Below, in pieces: positions 21,110 to 32,527 of a stretch of DNA of 64,000 nucleotides. The translations under genes and the position numbers were made by a program. Origin of the DNA: Posidonia oceanica (taxonomy: Eukaryota > Streptophyta > Magnoliopsida > Alismatales > Posidoniaceae); the NCBI GenBank assembly GCA_037176725.1, contig JAZBRS010000013.1:7133001-7197000 (forward strand). Reading direction: 5' to 3'. Numbering within the stretch: the first letter of the stretch is position 1; the number at the start of each line of letters is the position of its first letter. The notes under the pieces are model-generated. The model saw nothing but the letters and a program-made list of their open reading frames with translations, was not told where the DNA came from and did no database searches.

Positions 21110-22322
21110 TACTAGACTCCAGCTTTCATTTCACTCTTCCGCTTTCTATGTGGCTTTTCTTTGCTTAGCTTAGCACTTGTTGCCTTGTTTATTTGCTTGC
21201 AGCATCATGCTTTATTCATTGCTTATCTCAGCATTTGTTTGCCTTATCTGCTTATTCATTGCTTTGATTCACGCACTTTCCTACTTCTAGCATTCAATTG
21301 CCCTGCTTGCATGATTTATTACATTAATCCATGCCTTTTGCTTGATGTTTGGTTTATTTTACACAAGTATGCCATGTCACTGCACTAATACACATGCCAT
21401 GCTTGCATATGCCTTTTGATGTGCTGATTGTCTTTCATTTTCACCGATCATGACCACAACACTAGCACATACTATGCGCATGCCTTTTGCAATGATGTGT
21501 GTTGCTTGCTTGCCATGTTTGGGTGATTTTCTTCCCCTTTTGCAATAAGCCTAAGGACAATTAGAGACTAATTGCTTCTCCCACGGCTAACTAAAATGGC
21601 AAGTAAAATCAACTCTAGGAGCAACTAGAGACCTCAACACACCTGCATCCCCTTTGAGTTAATAAAACGCGCAAGATAAAAAATTCTAAGCATTTGCATG
21701 AAGCATCATATAAGGCATGCATCTTCTCATCTGAGTCCACCTACCAGTCTGAGAAGGATAGTCTCGACCTCTTGTTCCACTGCTTTGGCATTGTCCAAGT
21801 CAGCCGGTCTGCCCCCCCTTGTTAGGGGTCGTGTCGGTGCTAATGGAGGGTACCACCCATGCTTTTGGCAGGGTCGAGGCCACCAACGCACCACCCCGTC
21901 ACTGCCTGAGCTTTGGCCAGGATCTAGATGGAGACCTACTTTTTTCTAGCCTGAGTCGGTGACCCGTACACCTGTGAGTGTCCGAAGTAGATAACCTACT
22001 AGGACACACTAGACTGGTGAGGGAGAGAATGCTAGACAGCATATCATCTACATGAGTGCATTCATGCCGCAATTAAAGCATTTGCATTTTACTCTCAGGT
22101 TCTAACCTTTGTCTTGGTTTGTGTTGCCTTGTCGTTCGGAGAGGTCAGTGAGCGAGTTCGCTAGCTGGAGCTTGAGTTCTTTCTCTTACTAACGCCCTTG
22201 TTGCGACAGCTGTTCCTGACCATTCCTCTTCCGGGCTACTCGCCTTTGTGACGATAGCTCCTCCTAGGACTCGTCCTCTTTCTTTTCGTCGCAGCCCTGT
22301 GATCACTCGCTCTCGGTCAGCT
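21110..22322 (+). other. 5' leader of B
   Basis: Non-coding 1.2 kb, homologous to the leader of A. A short sense frame at 21698-21949 shares PLVRGRVGA with A's leader. No other feature seen. Confidence 0.55.
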
Positions 22323-24929
22323 ATGGTCCAGTTTGCCGGTGAATCTTAGATTCCTGTTGCCTCGGAGGGGATTTCCGCTTTGGTCCCTCCGACTCTCGCT
22401 TCGACTCCCTCTGTGCCCCTTGTGACACCAGGGTTTCACCCTCTAGTGTCTGGGACACCCCAGTTTGCTGTGGGGCATTGGCTGACCCACGTCCTTCCGG
22501 ATCTGGTCATCGAGTCTATCTTGATGACCACCACTCGTGCTCCGGAGGTGCCTCTGACCCCTCTGTCCCAGGGCTATGTCGCTCTCGACATCCCTTCTTC
22601 TGCGGCGACCTTTGCCATAGATTTCCTGTCTCTTGGACAGTCTGTGTCCCGACCTCTTGAATCTGGTCCCCCACCGGTCCTGCAACTCAGTATACCCACT
22701 GACGGGTCCCCTGAGGTGCAGTATCAGCAGCTGATGGAGACTGCCTAGAGACTGCAAGGCATGGCTCTATCTCTTCGCCCCTCCTTTACTCCTACTGCTT
22801 TCGAGGTTCCTCTGTAGCTTGCTCCTGCCTTTCAGGCTTTCTCCTCTGTCCCCCTGCCTAGACCATCGCCTCGGCTACTCACTGCTCCGGCGATGGGGGC
22901 TCAACTTCCGCCTCCTGCATTTGCACAACACACTGCACAGCATATTCCACTGCCACCTGGTGGCCAGTCATTCGGGCTGGTTGGAGCACAGTACCCCACA
23001 GGCCCGCTGCTTGGCACCGTGCCAGTGCAGCAACTGTTGCTCCTGCACTCTGCATCACCCATGCAGAGCATGCTAGCTACTCCTACCCCCTGCATCAACA
23101 ATTTCCTACCCCAGCATGCATTCTAGCACACACTTCACCCATGCACGGATATGCCACCCATCACGTTGTGCCACCAGGTGACGTGATGGTGGATCCAGAG
23201 GAGCACCTCAGTGCGACCCTACCGGCGTATGCGATCCCTGCCCCTGCTGCCCCCATCACCTTTGGTAGCCAATCCAGACCCTATCAACAATAGGGTGGAC
23301 GTTCTGGAAAAGGCACTACATCTAATGCAGGGTGCTGACCACCAGTCCTACCAATTCTGGGACCTCTCCTACTTTCCAGAGGTGGTGCTCCCACCAAAAT
23401 TCCGCATCCTGGACTTTGACAAATACAATGGTAGAGGCTGCCTCGTCGCCCATCTGAAGGCGTACTGTGGAGATCTCGCTCAGCTCCAGGCTGACGAGAG
23501 GTTGCTGATCTGCTTGTTCCAGAAAAGTCTGACTGGTCCAGCCCTCAAGTGGTTCACCTCACTTGACATGATCGCCATCAGGACGTGGAACGACCTTTCC
23601 CAGGCGTTCCTGGAACAATACTCCTTCAACCTCGACTTGGTCCCAAAGCGCGCGGACCTAGTCGCAACAAAGCAGAATCCCAGCAAGCTGTTCGGGGAGT
23701 ACGTCGGCCGTTGGCGCGCCCTTGCCTCATAGGTTCGAGATGGACCCTCTGACGAGGAGTCCCTCAAGATTGTGATTGGAGGTGCACAGCCATCCACTAG
23801 GGCTTTGCTCAGCATTCAACCTGTCACAACCTTTGCAGCACTAATTCGGGCTGGCACCCGCGTAGAGAGTTCGCTACGGAGTGGCAACTTCCCTGCACTA
23901 TCTGCATTTGCCAAGCAGGCCACCGTCAACAATAGCAGCAGTAGTAGCAACACTAGCAGTGGTAGCAGCAGCAACCATCCTAGGAAGGACTCGCCGAAGA
24001 CCGATGTTGCATACGTCGATCCTTCGCCCGTGCCTATTCTTCTGTCAGTTCGGCCTCCCCTGAATCAGGTAGTGTATGCACCAGCACCTAGGGTACCCCT
24101 CACTCCACAGATCACTACCACTGCCCAACCAGTCTATCCTGCCGCACCGGTCCGGCAAGGGCAACACCAAGGGCAGAGATGACATTTCAGAGAGTGGCGC
24201 TAATTCATCCCATTGGTGGAACCGCTGAGTGTCGTCCTCCCCAAGGTCACGTCGTACTTGAGGTTTCCCGAGGTTTGCCCACCGCCAGTCCCATTTCCGC
24301 ATTAGCATAAGGCGAATCTTTTCTGCGACTTCCATCGAGCCGTAGGGCACTCGACGGATAGTTGTTTCACTTTGCGGGACATCGTTCAGAACCTGATCAA
24401 ATCAGAAATGATTACAATCCACACACATGAGGCATCCACTTCTGCACCTCCATCAGCATCTGCCCCTGCATTAGCATTAGCATCTCCCCATTCCAGCATC
24501 ATCCACCAGCCTCTACCGGAGCATTCCAACCCGGAAGGCGCGGGGACCTCGGGAATCCATTCTCTCTTCCCTTCTGGGCCTGCCACGTCTGTGGTAGACC
24601 CCTCTCAGCTTAGTCATGACATCTCTGAGCCCTTCCCTTTCTCCCTTTATCGTGTGGTAGTTTCCAGCTCTGAGTCGGGGATTCATATGATCCGACCGTG
24701 TGCTAGGCCGGAGCACTCTACCACGCGACTTGCCATGTATCCTTAGGCTCAAACCCCTGTTCACCTTCAGGCTAGACCTCAGGCCCAAGCCCCTGCCTCC
24801 CTTTTAGGTAGACCCTCGTTAGGACCCCCTGTTTGCCTACTAGCTAGGTCTCAACTAGGGCCCTCATCGCCTTCCCAGCAGCATCACCCATTCCCCCATC
24901 GCCCAGCAAATACCCCTGCAGCCCCTCTT
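22323..24929 (+). pseudogene. gag of element B, broken
   Basis: Capsid/nucleocapsid protein of B. The start is placed at the ATG at 22323, positionally matching gag of A; an in-frame TAG follows within ten codons. A proline-rich N-terminus is followed at 23211-23732 by the gag domain (VLPPKFRILDFDKYNGRGC, LLICLFQKSLTGPALKWF, TWNDLSQAFLEQYSFNLDLV). The C-terminus has CDFHRAVGHSTDSC near 24325, a CX2HX4HX4C knuckle typical of Tat gags. Stops at 22746, 22815 and 23730 are TAG where A or the family has Gln. Frame changes occur near 23130 and 23262. Confidence 0.8.
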
Positions 24930-26366
24930 GTGCTCGCAGCACATGCTCCCGTGGTTAACAACCTAACCAGGGACACCCATCACGTGCCCTACAACTATGC
25001 CATGGAAACATGTGTGGAAGTCACGCAATTGGGGAGAGTCTACAAGCCTACAACACCGGTGGTTAGGCCCAGCCGTCTAGCACCCGTAACACCTCCACCT
25101 TCAGGCCAACCCCCTATACCTACCACAGCAGAGCCTGTCACCAAAGCCACTCCTTCTACCACCAAAAAGAGCCAACCCAAGGCTGACATTACCTCCCAGC
25201 TTAAGAAGGTTAGGGCAGACATCTCCATTTGGGACCTCATACACACATCCTCTGAACACCGTGAGGCTTTCCTCCGCGTGTTCCAAGCCACCCATGTGTC
25301 CCAAGTTATTGAGTCTGCAGCCCTAGAAAGCATGGTAGGCGTGATCGCGGAGCCCAGGGTCATCTCTTTCTTGAGTGATTAGCTGCCTCTGGCGAGGATT
25401 AATCACAACCAACCCCTGTTTGTCATGGTGCAATTCAAAAAACTTCCGCATTCCTCTTTCGTTGTTTGTCCCTTGCGTACAGCAACTAGGCTCGGATTCA
25501 AAGCCGAGGATATTACTCCAGCTATAAAAGGAATGAAAGCTTTTGATAACACCCACCATGACTCTCTAGGGGTTTTGATTATTCCTCTCACCATTAGCCT
25601 AATCGTATTCGATGTAGAATTCTACATTGTTGACTTGGAGCCCAATGTCAATCTTCTGCTTGGGCGCCCTTGGCTACACAAGCTTCAGGTCATCCCCTCT
25701 ACCCTCCATCGCATGATCAAGTTTCACCACGGTGACGATGTTATTGTTGTCATGGCGGAAAACTTTGAGAAGGAGCGGATCGAGGCAGTTTCTCCCATCT
25801 CTTTGCATACTGTTCCCTTTGACCCTGAACTTTCAAATGCTTTATATCACGTTAATCGGTGTGAGCCGGTTAACTTTATTCTTGATCTTGAACATGTCAA
25901 CTCCTTGACCGTTCACAGCAACTCCTTTCGGATGTTTGAAAACGTCTGTCACAGGTGGCGCTACATCAAGGGAATGCCGCTCGGGTGATATGGCCAGGGG
26001 ATCGCTGAGCCGATCGTGGCAGAGGAGCGAAGAGACTCCAAGGGTCTCGGATACGACCCACAGTTTAGCAAAGATAGACGCATGCAGCCAAAGAATCGGA
26101 GGTTGGCCATCCCTTGGGACCTCACTAACTCTACCAGTGCAGGTACCCTTGGTTCGAGCAACAGTCAAGCCCCAGTGCAGCAAGTGTCGTGCCCGAGCTC
26201 TCCACTGCCGACGGAAGAGTGGGTCTGCATTGAGGACTACTATTCAGATGAGGAGCAGTCTGACATAGTTGAAGCTGCCCCAACCAGCAGTGAGACTCAG
26301 CTTAGCATGGTAGCATCTCAGTCAGTTTGCCTGGCCCTCCCCCTACAGATACAGCAGCAGAATTAG
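24930..26366 (+). pseudogene. Protease and G-patch-like region of B, active site lost
   Basis: One frame interrupted by TAG at 25380-25382 and TGA at 25986-25988. It aligns with A's protease region from ISIWDLIHTSSEHREAFLRV through LLLGRPWLHKLQVIPSTLH. Near 25455 about 25 bp corresponding to A's catalytic LVDSGSGLN are missing, and an extra A just upstream makes the net loss 24 bp, so the frame continues without the catalytic Asp. The G-patch-like part follows (MPLG, then SKGLGYDPQ). This copy could not process a polyprotein. Confidence 0.75.
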
Positions 26367-27735
26367 CAGGCCCTGTGGCAAGATTGACAATCTCTCCTCT
26401 TTCTGCAGTTTCACCAGCATCACCGATAGCCACAGCAGCAGCTCCGGAGTCAGGAGCACGTCCTTAGGCACCATCCAGCAGTCCGCTTGTGGCCGCAGCC
26501 GCACTAGCACGGAGGTCACCCTTTTCGACGGCGCAGTCAGTCGGATCAGACGGTAGCATGACTCGGCCCGCTTCATTGACAGTACCACAAGCAAGCTAAT
26601 CGGCTCCATCAGGTATACAGTTGTCAGCTTCAGCAGATTGAGCTTTGTGGAGGGTCCCCACCGCATCTCTAGGGAGACAACCACCATCACCCATGGGTGC
26701 CAGCGCTTTGTCCCCCAACACAACCGTCCAGCTATCGGCCCTCCGGAGGAGCACTTCTGCCTCCCCTCCAGCTACAGCAGTGACCTTGGTAGCATACCCA
26801 CCAACAGTACACCTAGTAGTCGGCCCAGAGCCAGAAGCCACCATCGCCTACTACGTCGACTCACCCTTGGATGAGGAGGGAGGAGCAGCTGCAGTGGCTT
26901 AGGTTGACTTTATGATAGGGGACTTGGAGCGACTGTTCCAAGAATAGCTTGTGTCGCTGGCAGAGGACAGTAAGGAAGGGGAAAGCCATGGCCACGGATC
27001 CCTCCCTGTAGAAAGACCACGCCTCTATCATGGTCCTAGAAGAAGATCCAGCAGAAGCAGCACCCACTAGACCAGATGAGCTAATCACTTTGCAGCCGAG
27101 GGGGCGGGTCTAGATGGTTTGTGCAGTGCATGCCCCACTCAGGCAGCGCAGCAAGCGGCAGTACATAGATCAGCCGCCAACCCGACATATTCCCCGCAAG
27201 CACATTAGAAAATGCGGAGGAGGAAATAGCACCTGTAGCACAGCAAGCACCAGCAGCACAGCAAGCACCCGCAGCACAGCAAGCACCCACAGCATAGCAA
27301 GCACTCGCAGCATAGCAAGCAGCCGCATCACAGCAAGCAGCAGCAGCACAGCAAGCACTTGCAGCACAGCAAGCACCCGCAGCACAGCAAGCACTAGTAG
27401 CACAACAAGCACCAGTAGCACAGCAAGCACCTGCAGCACAGCAAGCACCCACAGCACAGCAAGCACCAGCAGCACAGCAAGCACCCGCAACACAGCAAGC
27501 ACCCACAACACAGCAAGCAACAACAGCACAATAAGCACCTACACAAGCAGCAACAGCACAGCAAGCAACCGCACAAGTAGGAACAGCACAGTCAGCAGTA
27601 GCACAGGCAACAACACAGATCACAGTACAGATAGCAATAGCAGAGTCAGTAGCACCAGCAGTGGCAGCAGTAGTAGAGCAGGCAGAGGAGATTGCTAGAG
27701 CAGAGGTCGCGCACTGAGGATATAGAAACACTCGG
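26367..27735 (+). other. Degenerate pol linker of B
   Basis: Low-complexity spacer between protease and RT, rich in Ala, Gln, Pro and Thr, with several stops. It includes the 18-bp minisatellite below. No domain recognised. Confidence 0.55.
27225..27640 (+). repeat. 18-bp minisatellite encoding AQQAPA
   Basis: GCAGCACAGCAAGCACCC-type units, about 17-20 copies with point changes, read A-Q-Q-A-P-A in the gag-pol sense. The decay to TAG and ATAG-type stops shows it is no longer selected. Confidence 0.8.
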
Positions 27736-28784
27736 GTGAGCGTGACCATCCTGAAGCGTCACCAGGGCCAAAAAGCAGAACATATACACTCCTTCGATAT
27801 AACAGACACCACCTATGAGAAGGAGATTCTCTCGGAACTTATTGCATACAGAGAGGAGGATGATACAGGCGAAGATCAGAATGATGAACCATCGCCTAAG
27901 TTCCAGTCCCACGACGACGATCCAGAAGGCCCCAACCTCCATGTCGAAGAGGAGATGGAGGTTGTCAACATCGGCATAGCTGAAGAAGCCAGAGAGGTCC
28001 GTATCAGTGCACATCTGTTGCCCCAGGCTAGAGTTGAATTCATTGCATTCTTGAAGGAGTATGCAGATGTCTTCGCCTGGAGCTATGAAGACATGGTCGG
28101 CCTCAACATCGAAATAGTAGTGCACAACCTGCCCTTGAATCCAGACGCCAAACCAGTAAAGCGGAAGCTAAGAAGATGGAGACCGCAGTGGTTGCTCATG
28201 ATCAAAGAAGAGATCATGAAGCAGCACAATGTCAGTTTTCTGAAGGTCATCCTTTACCCTGAATGGCTTCCAAACATTGTGCTAGTGCCCAAGAAAGACG
28301 GTCGAGTCCACATGTGCATCGACTATAGGGACCTGAACAAGGCGAGTCCCAATGACGATTTCCCACTGCCGCACATTGACGTCCTAGTCGACAACACTGC
28401 AGGGCACAAAATGCTCTCTTTTATGGACGGCTTCTCCGACTATAACCAAATCAAAATGGCAGAAGAAGACATGGAGAAAGCATCCTTTATCACCCCTTGA
28501 AGAGTCTTCTGCTATCAAGTTATGCCGTTTGGGCTGAAGAACGCTGGCGCAACCTATCAGAGGGCAATGACCGCATTATTCCACAACCTCATGCACCAAG
28601 AAGTTGAGGTTTACGTGGATGATATGATTGCCAAGTCCAAAGAACTCGAGGATCACCTCGCCTGTCTGAAGAAACTCTTTGATCGCTTGAGGAAGTATAA
28701 GTTGCGCCTCAACCCAGCAATTGCGTATTCGGGGTATCATCTGGCAAGCTCCTGTGCTACATCGTCAGCTAGAGGGGCATTGAA
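27736..28784 (+). pseudogene. Reverse transcriptase of B
   Basis: RNA-directed DNA polymerase domain of pol. Visible motifs in order: NIVLVPKKDGRVHMCIDYRD, LNKASPNDDFPLPHID, FMDGFSDYNQIKM, MPFGLKNAGATYQRAM and the catalytic YVDDM at about 28610-28625. TGA at 28498-28500 stands where related RTs have Trp, and a frame change near 28720-28785 separates it from the RNase H part. Plain Ty3/Gypsy sequence. Confidence 0.88.
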
Positions 28785-29503
28785 GTGGATCCGAGTAAGG
28801 CAAAAGCCATCGTAGACATGCCACCCCCCAAGACTGAGAAGGAAGTCAGAGGCCTGCTAGGGCGTCTACAATATATCAGTCAGTTCATCGCGCAGCTCAT
28901 GCCTATCTGCGAACCGATTTTGAAGCTCTTGAGGAAGAATGCACAGATCAACTGGAGCAAGGAGTGCCAAGATGCCTTTGACAAGATCAAGCAGCTTTTG
29001 ATCAAGCCTCCTGTTTTGGTACCTCCCGCACCAGGGAGACCTCTGTTTCTCTACCTTTCTACCACGCAGCATTCCATGGGTGCCGTCTTGGACCAGCATG
29101 ATGAATCAAGTAGAAAGGAGCGTGCCATCTATTACCTGAGCAAGAAATTCAATGATTGCAAAGCTAGGTATAGCGCAATAGAGAAGATATGCTTATCTCT
29201 CTTCTGGGCCATGCAGAAACTGAGGCATTATATGATGGCATACCTAATTCGGCTTCTATGCCGGCATGACCCCATCAAGTTCCTCTTCCAGAAGCTAGCC
29301 ATGGTGGACAGATGTGTTAAGTGGTAGGTGTTATTGTCTCAGTACGACATCACATTCGTCACACAGAGATCCATGAAGGGTCAAGCCATGGCTGATCATC
29401 TTGCTGACTTTTCCTTGCCTGAGTATCAACCTCTCCAAACGCAGTTCTTGGACGAGGACATCCTTTTGCATTGGAGGACTCTGGTGATAAGGACCCTGAA
29501 GAC
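28785..29503 (+). pseudogene. RT connection and first RNase H of B
   Basis: Begins in MDPSKAKAIVDMPPPKTEKE, followed by RGLLGRLQYISQFIAQL, then the RNase H-like stretch (RAIYYLSKKFNDCKARYSAI, ICLSLFWAMQKLRHYM). Canonical acidic residues of the first RNase H are weak, as is usual when a second RNase H is present in Tat elements. It is cut by TAG at 29325-29327 (Gln expected), and the frame shifts before the next domain near 29470. Confidence 0.8.
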
Positions 29504-29506
29504 TAA

Positions 29507-29999
29507 GAGCAGTGGCAGCTGTACTTTGATGGCGCTGTCAACAAGAAGGGTCGAGGCACAGGCGCAGTGCTGACAACACCGCAGGGACGGATGATCCCCT
29601 TTGCAAGAAAGCTGACTTTCAAGTGCACCAACAATGAAGCAGAATATGAAGCGTGCATCCAGGGATTGAAGGTCGCGCTCGAGCATGAGGCGCAGATGCT
29701 GCATGTGCACGGCGATGCCATGCTAGTGATCTCCCAATTGAATGGCGATTGGAGAATAAAGGATCCAAAGCTTGTGCCATATCACGAACATCTGCTGAAG
29801 TTGATAGAAGAATTTGCAAGCATCCGCTTCTCGTACATGAACAGGGCAAGGAATGCATATGCAGATGCGCTAGCAACCTTGGCGTCCTGGCTCAGCATAC
29901 CTGAAGACTGTGCGGTGGATGTATTAGTTACCCACATGGAGCAGCCTGCGCATTGCATGAGCATAGAGGAGGCAGATCCAGCAGAAGAGCAGCCTTGGT
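29507..29999 (+). pseudogene. Second (archaeal-type) RNase H of B
   Basis: Ribonuclease H acquired in addition to the ordinary one; it defines the Tat lineage. Motifs: LYFDGAVNKKGRGTGAV (first Asp), CTNNEAEYEACIQGL (Glu), HGDAMLVISQ (second Asp), NAYADALATLAS (last Asp). All four acidic positions remain. It shares one reading frame with integrase and is preceded by TAA at 29504-29506, where Gln is expected. Confidence 0.85.
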
Positions 30000-31237
30000 A
30001 CCATGACATTAAGGTCTTCCTGGAATCTGGCAGCATCCCTCTCGGCACCTCAGCAGCAGATAGAAGAACTTTGGTGCGTCTGGCGTCAAAGTATGTGTTA
30101 GGAGCAGAGCAGTTATACAGAAGATCATACAATCAGATGCTCCTACACTGCCTAAGCAAGACAGAGGCTGACACTCTGATGCTTCAAATACATGCAAGGA
30201 CTTGCGGCCTGCATATGAACGACATGCTGCTGGCCACGAAGATCATGCTCCAAGGCTACTTCTGGTCAACCATGGAGGTAGACTGCTGCCAGTTTGTGCG
30301 TAAGTGACATAACTGCCAGGTCCATGGTAACTTCATTCGCGCACCCCCACAGCAATTGCACAACATGTCCTCACAATGGCCCTTCTCCACCTGGGGGATT
30401 GATGTCATCGGCGCTATACACCCTGCTGCTTCAAATGGTCATCGCTACATTCTGGTGGCGATCGACTACTTCACCAAGTGGGTGGAAGCAACCTCCCACA
30501 AGGCAGTCACAGCCGCAGCGACAGAGAAATTTATCAGAAACAACATCGTCGCTCGGTACGGGGTCCTGCATGCAATCATCTCTGATAACGGCTCAAATTT
30601 CATTGCTAAGAGGATCGAGGAGTACCTGCAGAACCTCTAGATTAAGCATCACAGGTCCTTGCCCTATCGCCCGTAGATGAACGGAGCAGTGGAGTCTACC
30701 AACAAAAACATTGTGAAGATTATGAAAAAGATGGCAAAAACCCACAAGGATTGGCATGACAAGCTTCCATACGCACTCTGGGCGTACAGGACATCAATCC
30801 GGACCTCGACAGGAGCCACCCCGTACTCGCTGGCGTACGGCATGGAGGCGGTATTGCCCGTCGAAGTAGAGATCCCCTCACTGCGGATCCTACGAGAAGC
30901 TGAGCTGGAAGAGGCAGAATGGGTCGAAGACCGCTGCGTCTAGCTAAACCTGATTGACGAGCGCAGACTGCAAGCTATGCACAATGCTCGCTGTTACCAG
31001 AAGCGGATGGCTAGAGCATATCTGAAGAAAGTTCAGCCCAGAAGCTTCCAGCCAGGAGATCTCGTTCTGCGAGCCATTCACCTACCAGACGGTTGAGGCA
31101 AATTCCGATCCAACTGGCGCGGCCCCTTTGTGGTCAAGCAGACATTCTCTAGCGGTGCAGCAGTTCTTGAGGACATAGACCAGGTTGGGCAGTCAGAGCT
31201 GGTCAACTCGTGCTACCTCAAGAAGTACTATCAGTAG
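30000..31237 (+). pseudogene. Integrase of B
   Basis: DDE integrase that would insert the cDNA. A degenerate HHCC zinc finger lies around 30190-30330. The catalytic core shows TWGIDVIGAIHPAAS, IISDNGSNF and NGAVESTN, so D, D and E persist. The C-terminal part (FQPGDLVLRAIHL, GPFVVKQTF) ends with CYLKKYYQ and a natural-looking TAG at 31235-31237. No chromodomain. In-frame stops at 30638, 30674, 30941 and 31094 are single C-to-T type changes; 30305 (TGA for Cys) is a transversion. Confidence 0.87.
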
Positions 31238-32527
31238 TTCGACCCTTGCTTTGCAGATCCTTTCGCCCCTGTCTTGCCCTTTGCATTCTCACACCTCTGT
31301 ACATCTTCATGCATCTCTTCTTATCCTATTTCTTGCATTTTCATCCATTGCACATCTCCATGCATTTCTCTCTTTTCAAGCATATCTCATTGAAAAAAAA
31401 TCAAAAAAATCATGCATTGCATTCAGCTCGATGATGAAATCAGAAGTGCTTGCCTGCTTTGGAAGGAGTCTACCCTACGTTACCTGACACTACTTAGATG
31501 TCCTAGCTAGTGAGGGAGCCACCACTCAGTGAGAACAAGCGAAATAACCAAACCCCCTAGGACTTACACCTCCTGAGGGAAATAAAATGCTAGGGTGTGA
31601 GCGAGAGTGTGAGCTATAAAAGAATATATGTCTAAGCATGGGTGTAAAAGAAAAGAAAGAAAATAGAAGGCGAAGACAGAAGTCAGCCCTAGAGATAGAG
31701 GCGTGCAGCGTAACCTCGTCCCTCCAACTTACCTTGGAGAGGAGTCGAAGTTCGTGCCTGGCAAATCTACAAATCCCATAGGGTCTAGCCACCCCTATCA
31801 TGCAAGCAGCTCTCCAGCTTCAAACCAGGTGCCCATTACCTCTAAGTTAGGGATAGGGGAAGCCTGCACGCCTATGAGGGAGCAAAAGAAACAAAAATGA
31901 AAAGAGTAGGTGTAGGTCCTTGAGACTTTGGTATGGAGCTTGTCCTCACTACACCACCACCCAAGTACCGCCATCACCTTTTCCGGAGCGCCACCAACAA
32001 GTTAGGAGTTTGAGTAGAGTCCAGTGAGTCAGGGACCACTCTCTTCCTTTGCCACAGGCGCTAAGCACACCATATGCTGAGGGCCACAACACATCAATCA
32101 TAAATCATGCATATACCCACAACACATCAATCATAAATCATGCATATACCCACAGCACATCAATCATAAATCATGCATATATCCACAGCACCGATCATTC
32201 CTTTTCTTTTATCTTTCTGCTCTGCAATACCTGGCTCGGCACTGAGACAGTACTTCTATTAAGCACGCATCGACCTCCTTCGAGCTACGCTAGTCCAGAG
32301 CTCCTACCAGCCCTATCCTGTGCAGGCAGAATCGCCTTTGTTTGAATATGCTTAGTCTCTGCATTTTGAATGCTAAATGCTGAACCTTTTGAACTACTTT
32401 ACTAGCATTGGGATTTACCCCCTTTATCAGCCAGTGGTTACATGCCTATATGATCTGATAAACCACAACCTTAGTCACAGGTACCTGAGGATTCTGCACC
32501 AGCTGCCTGCATTCTCCCTCTTGCGTG
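31238..32527 (+). other. Spacer after integrase of B
   Basis: Non-coding. It includes three 33-bp tandem copies (32088-32186) of an ATCAATCATAAATCATGCAT unit. Its right half is homologous to 51088-51646 in C, so it belongs to the element. Confidence 0.6.
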
